From: Guptibacillus hwajinpoensis
GTDB lineage: Bacteria; Bacillota; Bacilli; Bacillales; Guptibacillaceae
Direction: 5' to 3'
Assembly (NCBI RefSeq): GCF_020524165.1
Contig: NZ_JAIVKU010000003.1
Coordinates: 1-48,134, forward strand
DNA length: 48,134 nt
Under the pieces are notes generated by a model. The model had not been told where the DNA came from and ran no database searches. It saw only the letters and a program-made list of their open reading frames with translations. Positions within the stretch are counted from its first letter, which is position 1. Every line of letters starts with the position of its first letter. The position numbers and the translations under genes are program-made. Shown here in pieces: positions 8,277 to 18,284 of this stretch.

Positions 8277-9097
8277 TGGCTATACGATCGTTCACACGTC
8301 CTATTCTCTATGCTTTACTTATTGCGCTTTCTTGTTTCTATCTGATGCCCGTTTACGTGATGATTATTACGAGTCTCAAACCACTTGAAGAAGTCACGTT
8401 AAGTCAAATGTGGCAGTTTCCGACATCTCTGGACTTTAGTAGCTATTCTGAGGCTTTTACGAAACTTGCGCCGAATCTATTAAATAGTTTCTATCTTGTG
8501 ATACCAGCAACGTTGTTATCGGCGCTCTTAGGATCATTAAACGGATACGTCCTTTCCAAATGGAAATTCAAAGGCGCAAATACGCTGTTTACTGTCATTT
8601 TATTTGGGATGTTTATCCCGTATCAAAGTATTCTTATTCCACTGATTCAGTTTCTAAGGGAAATCGGTCTATACAATTCAATTGCTGGACTTGTATTTGT
8701 TCACGTGGTGTACGGTATTCCAATTACGACGCTAATGTTCCGAAACTTTTATGCGAGCATTCCTGATTCTATGATTGAATCGGCAAAAATCGATGGTGCT
8801 GGATTTCTAGGGGTGTACCGTTTCATTATGGTGCCGCTATCGATTACAGGCTTTGTTGTTGTCGCAATCTGGCAGTTTACAAACATTTGGAATGAGTTTT
8901 TATTTGCTGTAACGATTACGACATCGGATCAGCAGCCGGTTATGGTAGCGTTACAAAATTTATCTGGAAGTCAGATTGTCCAATGGAACGTTCAAATGGC
9001 TGGAGCCTTACTAGCTGCATTACCAACCCTTCTCGTGTATATTTTTCTCGGAAAGTTTTTTGTGAAAGGATTACTTGCGGGGTCAGTAAAAGGTTAG
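8276..9097 (+). CDS. Sugar ABC transporter permease (MalG type)
   Basis: This is a 273-residue inner-membrane permease with six predicted helices. It starts with PILYALLIALSCFYLMPVYV and carries the EAA loop DSMIESAKIDGAGFLGVYRF. Length and order match the CUT1-family MalG/AraQ/LacG group, which imports oligosaccharides. The GTG start at 8276 overlaps the upstream TAG by one base, with GAAGGGGGAAG as SD, so translation is coupled. It is the last gene of the operon and is followed by a strong terminator. The substrate is not predictable from sequence; no glycoside hydrolase is linked. Confidence 0.92.
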   Translation: MAIRSFTRPILYALLIALSCFYLMPVYVMIITSLKPLEEVTLSQMWQFPTSLDFSSYSEAFTKLAPNLLNSFYLVIPATLLSALLGSLNGYVLSKWKFKGANTLFTVILFGMFIPYQSILIPLIQFLREIGLYNSIAGLVFVHVVYGIPITTLMFRNFYASIPDSMIESAKIDGAGFLGVYRFIMVPLSITGFVVVAIWQFTNIWNEFLFAVTITTSDQQPVMVALQNLSGSQIVQWNVQMAGALLAALPTLLVYIFLGKFFVKGLLAGSVKG

Positions 9098-9102
9098 CGG
9101 TG

Positions 9103-9130
9103 AAAGAGCAGCTTATGCTGTTCTTTTTTT
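9103..9130 (+). terminator. Terminator of sugar importer operon
   Basis: AAAGAGCAGC pairs with GCTGTTCTTT (10 bp, one G-U) around a TTAT loop and runs into a T-rich tract directly after the MalG-type gene. Confidence 0.85.
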
Positions 9131-9189
9131 GTTTTTTCTACTAGAGGTTCTTCCCAAAATAGAGGGATTTCGCCTTCTTATCTTGAAAT

Positions 9190-9219
9190 TTGTTAGAATA
9201 GTGAGAAAAATGTTAAAAT
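9190..9219 (+). promoter_or_regulatory. Possible sigma-A promoter of ATP-grasp operon
   Basis: TTGTTA (9190-9195) and TAAAAT (9214-9219) are separated by 18 bp and lie about 38 bp before the start codon at 9257. Other A/T-rich -10-like boxes are near, so the assignment is tentative. Confidence 0.4.
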
Positions 9220-9256
9220 TATTAAGTGATCTTACTTAAATGGAGGGGGAGTGCCG

Positions 9257-10702
9257 ATGTTTCATGCTTATAATGTAGATGGTTACTTTGATGAGATGCT
9301 TAAGGAAGGCAAAAACCCAAGAGGACATTGTAAACCGTTCCATGAGAAATTAACCGACGTGGCGCCAGAAGAATTGCAATCGCGGTATGAACTGGCCCAG
9401 AGTGATTTTCTCAGACAGGGCATAACATTTACGGTTTATAGTGATAACGAAGGAACGGAACGAACGATGCCGTTTGATTTTGTTCCAAAAATTATTCCTC
9501 CAGATGAATGGCAGGAGCTAGAACGTGGACTCATGCAGCGTTTCGATGCCTTAAATGCATTTCTAGATGATGTGTATCATGAACAAAACATCCTAAAAGA
9601 TGGCATTATTCCACGTGACCTTGTCGTAAATTGTCAGCATTTTTTCCAGCAAGTAGCAGGAATTGATCTTCCAAGAAGGCAACACATTTTTATGGCTGGA
9701 ATCGATCTAATTCGCGACGATAACGGCGAGTACCGTGTTTTAGAAGATAATCTACGTAACCCCTCAGGCCTCTCCTATGTTTTTCAAAATCGGTATGTGA
9801 TGCGCAAAGTGTATCCCGAATTTTTTAATCAATATTCCGTTCAATCGCTTGAACAGCAGTTTTCTTATCTTCATTCCGCGATGGCTTCGCTTGCTCCAGA
9901 AGGTCGCACATCGCCAACCATTGTCCTCTTAACACCGGGCGTTCATAATTCCGCCTATTACGATCATTCTTTCATTGCGCAACGAACAGGCATTGAGCTT
10001 GTTGAAGGAAGAGATCTTGTTGTAAGAGAACGACAAGTCTATATGAAAACAGCTCGTGGGTTAAAGCAGGTTGATGTTATTTATCGTCGCATTGATGATG
10101 AGTTTCTAGATCCGCTTGAATTTCGTGATGATTCCTTACTTGGCGTGCCCGGCTTGACCGACGTTTACCGTGCAGGAAATGTATCGATTTTAAACGGAAT
10201 TGGTAATGGGGTGGCTGATGATAAAGCAATCTATCATTTTGTTCCTGACATGATTCGCTATTATTTAAAGGAAGAGCCGCTAGTCAAAAACGTTGATACA
10301 TATCTTTTACGATATGACGATCAGCTAGAATATGTCCTCGATCATCTGTCAGAGCTAGTCGTAAAGCACACGAACGCTTCAGGTGGCTACAATATGCTAA
10401 TCGGACCTCATGCTTCTAAGGAGGAAATAGAAGCGTATCGGGAACAGATTCTTAACAATCCGTCTGAATTTATCGCTCAACCAACAATTAAGCTATCTCG
10501 CTTACCCGCTTTTAAAGAAGACCGCTTTGCCGCATGTCACGTTGATCTTCGCGTTTTTATTTTTGGAGGAGAAAAGACGCATGTTTTCCCTGGAGGCTTA
10601 ACCCGTGTCGCGCTAAAAGAAGGTTCGCTAGTCGTCAATTCATCACAAGGTGGCGGAGCGAAAGATACATGGGTGCTTGAAGAAAATCCAGTTCATATTT
10701 AA
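9257..10702 (+). CDS. Circularly permuted ATP-grasp protein
   Basis: This is a 481-residue circularly permuted ATP-grasp protein (COG2308 type). Family motifs visible are YRVLEDNLRNPSGLSYV (metal/ATP-binding acidic and Asn residues), VVKHTNASGGYNMLIGP, HVDLRVFIFGG and the C-terminal VVNSSQGGGAKDTWVLEE. ATP-grasp enzymes join a carboxylate to an amine via an acyl phosphate. This family is predicted to make or attach a short peptide, but its substrate is unknown. The ATG at 9257 follows GGAGGGGG by 7 nt; the GTG at 9251 is too close. It is first of a three-gene operon with an alpha-E protein and a transglutaminase-like protein, the recurrent partner set for this family. Confidence 0.9.
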   Translation: MFHAYNVDGYFDEMLKEGKNPRGHCKPFHEKLTDVAPEELQSRYELAQSDFLRQGITFTVYSDNEGTERTMPFDFVPKIIPPDEWQELERGLMQRFDALNAFLDDVYHEQNILKDGIIPRDLVVNCQHFFQQVAGIDLPRRQHIFMAGIDLIRDDNGEYRVLEDNLRNPSGLSYVFQNRYVMRKVYPEFFNQYSVQSLEQQFSYLHSAMASLAPEGRTSPTIVLLTPGVHNSAYYDHSFIAQRTGIELVEGRDLVVRERQVYMKTARGLKQVDVIYRRIDDEFLDPLEFRDDSLLGVPGLTDVYRAGNVSILNGIGNGVADDKAIYHFVPDMIRYYLKEEPLVKNVDTYLLRYDDQLEYVLDHLSELVVKHTNASGGYNMLIGPHASKEEIEAYREQILNNPSEFIAQPTIKLSRLPAFKEDRFAACHVDLRVFIFGGEKTHVFPGGLTRVALKEGSLVVNSSQGGGAKDTWVLEENPVHI

Positions 10703-10722
10703 AAGGGGAGGGAGTATTGTCG

Positions 10723-11688
10723 ATGCTAAGCAGAGTAGCTGATTCACTGTATTGGTTAACCCGAAATGTGGAGCGAGCGGAGAATAATGCACGCTTGATC
10801 GCGGTTAAATTAACAAGCCGTCTTGAAAATGCCAATCCTACTGAAGAAATGAATCAAAATTGGTATGAGCTCATTGAGATCAGCGGATTTAAAGAGGTTT
10901 TTGATGACGAATATGATCGTCCAATCGATCGAAATGTGATGGAATTTTTATTGTTTTCGATGAAAAATCCTAATTCTGTATTAAATACCATTACAATCGC
11001 AAGAGAGAATGCTCGAGCTGTTCGTGAAATTATTCCAAATGAACTTTGGGAAAGCATTAATTCGTTTTATTTAAGCTTAAAAAAACAGAGTCATGCACAG
11101 TGGACAATGGAAGAAGTGAGTGATATTTGTGAATTCGTAAAAAAGGATTCTCTTCTATTCCAAGGGATCGTTGAAGCAACAATGCCACGAGGAGATGCTT
11201 ACCTTTTCATGGAAATGGGTAAACACCTGGAAAGGGCTGAAAAAGCTGCCCGCATCCTAGACGTGTATTATCATAAAAATTTAGATTGTTACCAGAACAA
11301 AGAAATTGTTGAGTATCATCACTGGTGGTCTGTTCTTCAGTCGGTTAGTGGGCACGAAGCATATATTAAAACATATCGACCGCTGATTAAAAGTCGCAAT
11401 GTCGCTGAATTTTTCATTTTAAATGCTGAGTTTCCAAGGTCGATGATGTACTGTATTCAAAAAGTACGAAATGCTTTTGTTGCGCTCGAAGATGGTCACG
11501 TTGAACATTATTCAGAGTCACTTGCTCAGGAACTTGAGCACCTTGCCAATGATCTTTATGATTTTTCGATTGAAGAAATCTTAAATCAAGGTGCTCATGC
11601 GTTCCTTCAAAGCTTTCAACATCGCTGTATGACGATCGGCATGCACATTACAAAAACCTATTACTTGGGGGAAGTTGTGATACCATGA
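10723..11688 (+). CDS. Alpha-E domain protein
   Basis: This is a 321-residue all-alpha alpha-E protein (COG2307 type). The N-terminus MLSRVADSLYWLTRNVERAENNARL is the family hallmark, and PRGDAYLFMEMGKHLERAEKAARILDV repeats the helical motif. Its function is unknown; it regularly occurs with, or fused to, the permuted ATP-grasp enzyme and is thought to act with it. The ATG at 10723 is preferred over the in-frame TTG at 10717, because GGGGAGGGAG ends 8 nt upstream. Its stop overlaps the ATG of the transglutaminase-like gene (ATGA), so the products are probably made in fixed ratio. Confidence 0.9.
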   Translation: MLSRVADSLYWLTRNVERAENNARLIAVKLTSRLENANPTEEMNQNWYELIEISGFKEVFDDEYDRPIDRNVMEFLLFSMKNPNSVLNTITIARENARAVREIIPNELWESINSFYLSLKKQSHAQWTMEEVSDICEFVKKDSLLFQGIVEATMPRGDAYLFMEMGKHLERAEKAARILDVYYHKNLDCYQNKEIVEYHHWWSVLQSVSGHEAYIKTYRPLIKSRNVAEFFILNAEFPRSMMYCIQKVRNAFVALEDGHVEHYSESLAQELEHLANDLYDFSIEEILNQGAHAFLQSFQHRCMTIGMHITKTYYLGEVVIP

Positions 11689-12551
11689 AATACGAAGTTA
11701 CCCAAACGAACACTTATGAATATGAGTTGCCAGTAAGACAGAGCATTAATCAGTTCAGGTTACGGCCACTTCATGATGTGCAACAATCGCTTTATGATTA
11801 TAGTGTTCGGATTCAACCTAAAAGCAAGACTTACGGGCACACGGATTATTGGGGCAACTATGTCGAGACGTTTTACCTTTGGGGCGAGCATCAAGGCCTT
11901 GAAATTGAAACCGTTTCAACGGTTGAAGTGCATCCACTCGCGCTGGATGTGACGTTACCGCTAACGGACAAGCAGCGGACAGAACTTCATTCAGAACCGT
12001 TTAAACAAGCGTATACGGAGTATTTAATTGAAACCGGATATACAACAATATCCAGACAGGTGATGGAGAAAGAAACGAAAGAACTCTGGGCAAATGCGAG
12101 AGATGAGCTTGAATTTGCTGTGAAGTTAAATGAGCATATTTATAACACGATGGAATATGTATCGGGAGCAACAAACGTGGAAACAACAGCTGAAAAAGTG
12201 CTTTCTCATCGTACTGGCGTTTGTCAGGACTACACTCACTTAATGTTGGCCTTATGCCGGCACCGCGGTATTCCGGCACGCTATGTTAGCGGGTATATTT
12301 ACATTGGAGAAAACTCAGCTTATCGCGGCGATGCAGCAACGCATGCCTGGCTTGAGGTGAAAGTACCAGGTTTAGCCTGGATCGGGCTCGATCCAACGAA
12401 CAATGCCATTGCGGCCGAGCAACATATTCGCATCGCAGTAGGACGAGACTATCGTGATATTTCCCCGCTAAAAGGGGTGTATATTGGCGGAGCTCAAACG
12501 CTAAACGTAAGCGTAGGAGTGAAAAATTTAGAAGAACGGGTCAGCGGGTAA
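11685..12551 (+). CDS. Transglutaminase-like cysteine protease family protein
   Basis: This is a 288-residue protein with an N-terminal bacterial transglutaminase-like beta domain (MKYEVTQTNTYEYELPV, QFRLRPLHD) and a C-terminal transglutaminase core. The catalytic residues are visible: Cys180 in RTGVCQDYTHLML, His220 in ATHAWLEVKVPG and Asp236 in GLDPTNN. No signal peptide is present, so it should be cytoplasmic. In this conserved operon it is predicted to cleave or transfer the peptide made by the ATP-grasp enzyme; that is inference from genome context in the literature on ATP-grasp amidoligases. The stop codon lies within the terminator stem. Confidence 0.9.
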   Translation: MKYEVTQTNTYEYELPVRQSINQFRLRPLHDVQQSLYDYSVRIQPKSKTYGHTDYWGNYVETFYLWGEHQGLEIETVSTVEVHPLALDVTLPLTDKQRTELHSEPFKQAYTEYLIETGYTTISRQVMEKETKELWANARDELEFAVKLNEHIYNTMEYVSGATNVETTAEKVLSHRTGVCQDYTHLMLALCRHRGIPARYVSGYIYIGENSAYRGDAATHAWLEVKVPGLAWIGLDPTNNAIAAEQHIRIAVGRDYRDISPLKGVYIGGAQTLNVSVGVKNLEERVSG

Positions 12552-12569
12552 GGAGCTGCCCGTTTTTTT
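12535..12569 (+). terminator. Terminator of ATP-grasp operon
   Basis: AACGGG-T-CAGC pairs with GCTGCCCGTT (one bulged T), followed by seven T. The TAA of the transglutaminase-like gene lies in the loop. Confidence 0.85.
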
Positions 12570-12601
12570 ATGGAAATGGACAAAATATGCAAAAAAATCT
12601 T

Positions 12602-12629
12602 TTGATGAAGTTTGAATTATTTTTAGAAT
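12602..12629 (+). promoter_or_regulatory. Likely sigma-A promoter of formate dehydrogenase
   Basis: TTGATG (12602-12607), a 16-bp spacer and TAGAAT (12624-12629) lie about 77 bp before the start codon. No clear FNR-type palindrome was seen. Confidence 0.5.
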
Positions 12630-12705
12630 CGTGTCTAAGCTAATCTGAATTAGGGTATTGAAAATAGTAGATCATTTGAAAAACAATAAAAAAGGGTGAT
12701 GTCAT

Positions 12706-15672
12706 TTGTCGGATTCCATCCACGTAACGATTAACGGCAAAAGTGTAGCCGTATCGAGTGAAAAGAGCGTGCTTGAAGCACTTAATGAAAATAGCCTGGA
12801 TTTGCCTAGCGTATGCTACCATCCAAGTCTTGGCGCGATTGAAACATGTGATACTTGTATGGTAGAAGTGAACGGTGAAATTGTTAGAGGGTGTTCGACC
12901 GCGATCTCAAACGGAGATAGCATTAATACAACGGCTACACACGTAAAAGAAGCACAAACGATCGCGATGGATCGTATCCTTCACAATCACGAGCTTTATT
13001 GTACCGTTTGTGATTACAATAACGGCACGTGTGAAGTACATAATACGGTGAAACAAATGAAGATGAATCACCAGGCGATTCCATTCGAACAGAAACCAGA
13101 TCCAGTGGATAACTCAAATCCTTTCTATCGATACGATCCAGATCAGTGTATTCTTTGTGGGCGCTGTGTGGAAGCGTGTCAGGATGTTCAGGTAACTGAA
13201 ACGTTAACGATTGACTGGGAAAGAGAACGTCCACGCGTGATTTGGGACAATGATGTTGCCATTAATGAATCTTCATGTGTATCTTGTGGCCATTGCTCTA
13301 CGGTATGTCCGTGTAATGCCATGATGGAAAAAGGGATGGAAGGAGAAGCGGGATTATTAACTAGCATTCAACAGGATACGCTTCGTCCGATGATTGAGCT
13401 AACGAAAAATGTTGAAACTGGTTATAATTCGATTCTCGCCATCTCTGATATGGAATCCGCCATGCGCGAAAATGAGATCAAGAAAACAAAAACGGTTTGT
13501 ACCTACTGCGGAGTGGGCTGTAGCTTTGATGTTTGGACGAAAGGCAGAGATATTTTAAAAGTTGAGCCACAGGTGGAGGCGCCTGCAAACGGGATTTCCA
13601 CTTGTATCAAAGGGAAATTTGGTTGGGATTACGTAAACAGTGAAGAACGTCTCACAAAGCCGCTTATTCGTGAAGGCGACTCGTTTAGAGAAGCGGAATG
13701 GGAAGAGGCATTGAAGCTAATTAGCCGAAAATTTTCAGAAGTAAAGGAAAACCACGGAGCGAACGCCCTTTCGTTTATTAGTTCTTCCAAATGTACGAAT
13801 GAAGAATCGTATTTGATGCAAAAGCTTGGGAGAAGCGTAATCGGAACGAACAATATTGATAACTGCTCACGCTATTGTCAAACGCCAGCCACTGTCGGGT
13901 TATTCCGTACAGTTGGACACGGGGGTGACGCAGGATCTATTAAAGATATTGAAATGTCTGAGCTTGTGATTGTCATCGGATCGAATACGTCAGAATCTCA
14001 TCCTGTCCTATCGACGAGAGTGAAGCGGGCGAATAAGCTGCATGGTCAAAAACTAATTGTTTCCGATCTTCGAAAACATGAAATGGCCGAGCGATCTGAT
14101 TTATTCATTCGTCCATCTTCTGGCTCTGATCTCGTCTGGCTCTCTGCTGTAACAAAGTACATTATTGATCAAGGGTGGGCGGATGAAGCCTTCTTAAAAG
14201 ATCGCGTTAACGGTCTTGATGATTATATTGCTAGTCTCGAAAAATACACAATGAGCTACGCATCTGAAGTAACCGGGATCGCTGAGGCGGAATTAATTCA
14301 AATCGCTGAAATGATTCATGAAGCAAAAACAACTGTTGCGCTATGGGCTATGGGTGTCACGCAACACGGAGGCGGATCAGATACGAGTACAGCGATCTCT
14401 AACCTTCTTCTTGTTACCGGTAACTATGGAAAGCCGGGTACAGGAGCTTATCCACTTCGCGGTCATAATAATGTGCAGGGTGCAAGTGACTTTGGAAGCA
14501 TGCCTGATAAAATGCCAGGTTATGAAAATGTGACTGATGAAAAGGTGCGCGCTAAATATGAAAAAGCCTGGGGAACGCCACTCCCTGAAGAAATCGGCTT
14601 GAACAATCATGAAATGGTTGAGCATATCCATGAAGGTAAACTTAAAGCGATGTACTTAAAAGGAGAAGACATGGGAATCGTTGATTCAAACATCAATCAT
14701 GTTCATGCTGCTTTTGAGAAGCTTGACTTCTTCGTGGTCCAAGATCTATTTCTTACAAAAACGGCTCAATTCGCTGATGTTGTGTTACCAGCAAGTCCAA
14801 GTCTTGAGAAAGAAGGAACCTTCACAAATACTGAGCGTCGCTTCCAACGTCTTTATCAGGCGCTAGAGCCACTTGGAGAATCGAAGCCAGATTGGCAAAT
14901 CATTATGGAAATCGCCAATGAAATGGGTGCAGACTGGGATTATGACAGTCCGAGTGACATTATGGCTGAAGCCGTTCAACTTGCAGATATGTTTGCTGGC
15001 GTTTCCTACGAACGCCTTGAGGGATATAAGAGTCAGCAGTGGCCTGTTGCGGCAGATGGAACGGATTCACCTCTTCTCTTTACAGAAGATTTCCCGTTTC
15101 CAGATGGAAAAGCCAGATTATTCCCAGTTGAATGGACGAAACCACTTGAGTATGATGACCAGTATGACCTTCATGTCAATAATGGACGTCTACTTGAACA
15201 TTTCCATGAAGGAAATATGACATATCAAAATGAAGGCATTAAATCAAAAACACCAAGTACATTCGTTGAAGTTTCTCCTGAATTAGCAAAAGAACGAGGA
15301 CTTACGGATGGAACGCTTGTCAGACTGTCCTCACCATATGGCGCTGTGAAAATTAAGTGTCTCGTTACCGATCGCGTTCAGGGGAAAGAAATTTATATTC
15401 CACTGAATGACCAGGATGATGCTGCGATTAATTTGTTAACAAGTAGTTATGCGGATAAAGATACGGATACGCCTGTTTACAAAGAAGTAAAAGCGAAGAT
15501 GGAGATCTTGAAAGATAAAGGCACTTCGCCACTTCCTAAGATTAATCATCGCTATGGAAATCCACAGCCACAAAAAGGTGTCATGGTTGAGAGGAAATGG
15601 GCAAGAAAAGATTACTTATTCCCTGGAGAAATGGTGAAAAAGGAGGGCATTAACTATGGCAAAAGCCATTAA
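12706..15672 (+). CDS. forC: Formate dehydrogenase catalytic subunit (YjgC/YrhE-like)
   Basis: This 988-residue molybdenum/tungsten bis-MGD enzyme oxidises formate to CO2. Order of domains: 2Fe-2S ferredoxin with cysteines in [20 protein letters not shown]; a His/Cys cluster in [20 protein letters not shown]; two 4Fe-4S motifs ([11 protein letters not shown] and [11 protein letters not shown]); then the molybdopterin core with a further 4Fe-4S motif ([12 protein letters not shown]). The likely Mo ligand is Cys391 in [13 protein letters not shown], so it is a Cys not a Sec enzyme. The C-terminal dinucleotide-binding domain is intact. The TTG start at 12706 follows AAAGGGTGAT. The gene overlaps its DUF1641 partner, matching the B. 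subtilis ForCE complexes, reported to pass electrons to menaquinone. No cofactor genes are nearby. Confidence 0.92.
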   Translation: MSDSIHVTINGKSVAVSSEKSVLEALNENSLDLPSVCYHPSLGAIETCDTCMVEVNGEIVRGCSTAISNGDSINTTATHVKEAQTIAMDRILHNHELYCTVCDYNNGTCEVHNTVKQMKMNHQAIPFEQKPDPVDNSNPFYRYDPDQCILCGRCVEACQDVQVTETLTIDWERERPRVIWDNDVAINESSCVSCGHCSTVCPCNAMMEKGMEGEAGLLTSIQQDTLRPMIELTKNVETGYNSILAISDMESAMRENEIKKTKTVCTYCGVGCSFDVWTKGRDILKVEPQVEAPANGISTCIKGKFGWDYVNSEERLTKPLIREGDSFREAEWEEALKLISRKFSEVKENHGANALSFISSSKCTNEESYLMQKLGRSVIGTNNIDNCSRYCQTPATVGLFRTVGHGGDAGSIKDIEMSELVIVIGSNTSESHPVLSTRVKRANKLHGQKLIVSDLRKHEMAERSDLFIRPSSGSDLVWLSAVTKYIIDQGWADEAFLKDRVNGLDDYIASLEKYTMSYASEVTGIAEAELIQIAEMIHEAKTTVALWAMGVTQHGGGSDTSTAISNLLLVTGNYGKPGTGAYPLRGHNNVQGASDFGSMPDKMPGYENVTDEKVRAKYEKAWGTPLPEEIGLNNHEMVEHIHEGKLKAMYLKGEDMGIVDSNINHVHAAFEKLDFFVVQDLFLTKTAQFADVVLPASPSLEKEGTFTNTERRFQRLYQALEPLGESKPDWQIIMEIANEMGADWDYDSPSDIMAEAVQLADMFAGVSYERLEGYKSQQWPVAADGTDSPLLFTEDFPFPDGKARLFPVEWTKPLEYDDQYDLHVNNGRLLEHFHEGNMTYQNEGIKSKTPSTFVEVSPELAKERGLTDGTLVRLSSPYGAVKIKCLVTDRVQGKEIYIPLNDQDDAAINLLTSSYADKDTDTPVYKEVKAKMEILKDKGTSPLPKINHRYGNPQPQKGVMVERKWARKDYLFPGEMVKKEGINYGKSH

Positions 15673-16186
15673 GCAAATCAAGCGTATCGAAGTTTCTGAA
15701 GAAGAGAAACGAGCGAATGATCTAAAGGAAATTGAAGATGCGTTGCTTGATAATAAAGATGCCCTTCTTGAAACATTAAGTGTGGTTGGGGGAATGAAGG
15801 AACGTGGTATTCTCACTCTTTTAAATGGTCTTTTTGGGGAAGGAGATCGGGTTTTAAAAGTGATTGTAGATTTATTAAATGTTCCTGAGAATACAACGGC
15901 ATTAAAAAACCTGATGCTTCTCTTTGGGGCAGCCGGTAAAATTAATGTGCAGGATCTTGAACCCTTGTTATTAAAAGTGAATTCGGGAATTGAAAATGTA
16001 GCGGAGAATTCTGAGAAAAACGAAAAGACAGGGTACCTTGATTTGCTTCGTGCCTTAAAAGATCCAGAAATTAATCGATCCCTTACGATTCTCATTACCT
16101 TTTTAAAAGGAATGGGCAAAGATACAGAGAACGAAGAGAAAGTAAACGATAAGTCTCAGTCATCTGAAATGAGACAGGATATTTAG
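15656..16186 (+). CDS. forE: DUF1641 partner of formate dehydrogenase (YjgD/YrhD-like)
   Basis: This 176-residue protein is of the DUF1641 family. The core [20 protein letters not shown] followed by [25 protein letters not shown] is typical, and the charged N-terminus starts [18 protein letters not shown]. It overlaps the formate dehydrogenase gene by 17 bp, with AGGAGGG inside the upstream gene, so translation is coupled. In B. subtilis the homologous protein is the second subunit of ForCE and is implicated in menaquinone coupling (known for that family; inferred here). There is no transmembrane helix, so the membrane contact would be peripheral. Confidence 0.88.
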   Translation: MAKAIKQIKRIEVSEEEKRANDLKEIEDALLDNKDALLETLSVVGGMKERGILTLLNGLFGEGDRVLKVIVDLLNVPENTTALKNLMLLFGAAGKINVQDLEPLLLKVNSGIENVAENSEKNEKTGYLDLLRALKDPEINRSLTILITFLKGMGKDTENEEKVNDKSQSSEMRQDI

Positions 16187-16198
16187 CTTGCGATATTC

Positions 16199-16231
16199 AA
16201 AGAGCCCTGCCGTTCATCGGCGGGGCTCTTT
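16199..16231. terminator. Bidirectional terminator
   Basis: AAAGAGCCCTGCCG pairs with CGGCGGGGCTCTTT (14 bp, one G-U) around TTCAT. It serves the formate dehydrogenase operon on the plus strand and the VanZ-like gene on the minus strand, whose last codons run into it. Confidence 0.85.
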
Positions 16232-16702
16232 CGCGTTTGCTGTTCTGGAGAAAATCGAAAAAAGAATTAAAGTGAGAACAATTCCTAATGTGTCAGGCAC
16301 GAAAACATCAATTAAATGACCAGTTCTACCTTCAACTCGGCTTTGATGAAATTCATCAAATAAGGCATAAAGAAACGCAATGATTGATCCTAAGAAGATG
16401 GCATTCGATCGCTTGAATTCTTTAACTGCCTTAATACATAAAAAAGCAAGCACGGCGAATGAGGCCACATGCGCCCCTTTTCTCAGAAAAAATTCAACGT
16501 ACTGGTAAGGCGCTGACGGTGTGACAAGTACACCGTCATAAGTAAAGGTAATCGGAGGCAAATCTCCCTCTTCAATTGAGATCATTCCTTTGAAAAATGG
16601 TTTCATATCCTGTTTTTGATAAGGGGTATGAGAGGATATAAATAGGATGCTCATCATCGTTAAAGCAAGAAAAGTCCATTTTCGCTTCGTTATAAATTTC
16701 AT
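16214..16702 (-). CDS. VanZ-like membrane protein
   Basis: This VanZ-family membrane protein is about 162 residues from the chosen start. Motifs: ISSHTPYQ after TM1, a first-loop region, then FLRKGAHVASFAVLAFL (RKxxH motif) and DEFHQSRVEGRTGHLIDVFV before the last helix. VanZ domains are associated with resistance to glycopeptides, but most chromosomal members have no proven role. An upstream in-frame ATG at 16756 has no SD and lies next to a TATTAT -10-like box on the minus strand (16758-16763), so transcripts would start inside it. The ATG at 16702, after GTGGAAA, is preferred. A second VanZ-like gene lies at 20663-21148. Confidence 0.82.
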   Translation of the reverse strand: MKFITKRKWTFLALTMMSILFISSHTPYQKQDMKPFFKGMISIEEGDLPPITFTYDGVLVTPSAPYQYVEFFLRKGAHVASFAVLAFLCIKAVKEFKRSNAIFLGSIIAFLYALFDEFHQSRVEGRTGHLIDVFVPDTLGIVLTLILFSIFSRTANAKEPRR

Positions 16703-16879
16703 ACATTTTCCACGTTCTTTCTTAAGCAGTTTAGTCCCTATCATATCGGAAATCATGCATAATAGGGAGTAGTTTCGTGAAGAAATGTTAACTTTTTGTA
16801 TTGATCACGTGAATGATGCCTGAAATGATTCAGGCGCACTTATAATAAAAAGGAATTCATATTGAAAGGGAGATTTGTG

Positions 16880-18211
16880 ATGAAAATCGCTGTAATTGGT
16901 GCTGGCTATGTTGGTTTAGTCACAGGTGTCAGTCTTGCTGAAATTGGACATCGTGTCACGTGCATTGATGTAGACCATGAGAAAGTAGCGATGATGACGA
17001 AAGGCTATTCGCCAATTTATGAGCCGGATCTGGAAGTGATGATGAAAAGGAATTTGCATTATGGTCGTCTTGATTTCACTACTTCTCATCAAAAAGCGTT
17101 TGAGGGAGTAGACGTCATCTATTTGGCTGTTGGCACACCACAACTGCCTGATGGAACAGCAGATCTACAATACATTGACCAGGCTGCCAGGACGATTGGA
17201 ACGTCCCTCCAAAAAGGATGCATTGTTGTCACAAAGAGTACAGTCCCCGTTGGAACGAATATCCGAATTAAAGCTTTGATTGAAGAGAAGTCCATGAACA
17301 AGATCAAAATCGACATTGTATCAAATCCAGAATTTCTTCGAGAGGGATCAGCTGTTTACGATACGTTTCATGGAGACCGTATTGTGATTGGAGCAGAGAA
17401 TCAAGAAGCGGCTGCAGTGCTAGAGCGAGTGAATCAGCCGTTCAATATTCCGATTTATCATACAGACCTCAATAGTGCTGAAATGATTAAATATGCTTCG
17501 AATGCGTTTCTTGCTACAAAGATCAGCTTTATTAATGAAATCTCTGCCATTTGTGAAAAGGTAGGGGCGAATGTAGATGATGTTGCACTTGGTATGGGGA
17601 AAGATCGGAGAATTGGTGAGCACTTTCTTAAAGCAGGAATTGGTTACGGTGGTTCTTGTTTTCCAAAGGATACGAATGCACTTGTGCAATTGGCTGGGAA
17701 CAATCAACATGACTTTAAATTGCTTCAATCCGTCATCGAAGTGAATCATTCTCAGCAAACGAAACTTATTGAAAAAACGCGTGAAGCAGTGGGAGATCTT
17801 CAAGGGAAAAGAGTAGCGCTTCTAGGTCTCGCGTTCAAACCTAACACTGACGACATGAGGGAAGCTGCTTCTATTCCAATCGCGCATGCTTTAAAGGAAC
17901 AAGGTGCCAATATTGTGGCTTATGACCCTATTGCCATTCAAAATGCAAAACAGCATTTACCACAAGGGATCTGCTATGAAGAATCGCTAATAAATGCCTT
18001 AACGGGAGCAGAGGTGGCATTAATACTCACAGAGTGGAAAGAAATTAAGACACTCGATTTGAGTCATTATATTAAGTGGATGGCGTCTCCAATCATTATC
18101 GATGGGAGAAATTGTTATCCGTTGAATGTGGTCGAGAAGTATCCTATTCATTACTTTTCTATTGGTCGGCCAACAGTCAATCGACGCAGTGTATCTGTTT
18201 CAGTAAATTAA
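16880..18211 (+). CDS. ugd: UDP-glucose 6-dehydrogenase
   Basis: This is a 443-residue NAD-dependent sugar nucleotide dehydrogenase converting UDP-glucose to UDP-glucuronate. The Rossmann start MKIAVIGAGYVGLVTGVSLAE, the segments VGTPQLPDGTADL and VVTKSTVPVGT, and the catalytic Cys260 in GIGYGGSCFPKDTNAL are all present; the SCFPKD form is typical of UDP-glucose enzymes such as TuaD/Ugd rather than the HexNAc enzymes at 42673-45339. The ATG at 16880 follows AAAGGGAG by 7 nt. It is monocistronic with its own terminator. UDP-GlcA would feed a uronic-acid polymer such as teichuronic acid (inference). Confidence 0.93.
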   Translation: MKIAVIGAGYVGLVTGVSLAEIGHRVTCIDVDHEKVAMMTKGYSPIYEPDLEVMMKRNLHYGRLDFTTSHQKAFEGVDVIYLAVGTPQLPDGTADLQYIDQAARTIGTSLQKGCIVVTKSTVPVGTNIRIKALIEEKSMNKIKIDIVSNPEFLREGSAVYDTFHGDRIVIGAENQEAAAVLERVNQPFNIPIYHTDLNSAEMIKYASNAFLATKISFINEISAICEKVGANVDDVALGMGKDRRIGEHFLKAGIGYGGSCFPKDTNALVQLAGNNQHDFKLLQSVIEVNHSQQTKLIEKTREAVGDLQGKRVALLGLAFKPNTDDMREAASIPIAHALKEQGANIVAYDPIAIQNAKQHLPQGICYEESLINALTGAEVALILTEWKEIKTLDLSHYIKWMASPIIIDGRNCYPLNVVEKYPIHYFSIGRPTVNRRSVSVSVN

Positions 18212-18250
18212 TGCGATAAAACAGCATCCGCTGCTTATCGTATTTTTTTT
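18212..18250 (+). terminator. Terminator of ugd
   Basis: CGATAA...TTATCG with an inner CAGC/GCTG stem and ATCC loop is followed by eight T, immediately after the stop codon. Confidence 0.85.
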
Positions 18251-18284
18251 GTAAAAAAATATCTCGATTTCAGAATATTAATAC

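Noticed and set aside
13871..13880. Possible selenocysteine in formate dehydrogenase
   Set aside because: The active-site codon is TGT (Cys391) and there is no in-frame TGA.
18212..18250. A/T-rich hairpin after ugd considered as a small RNA
   Set aside because: It is fully explained as an intrinsic terminator next to the stop codon.
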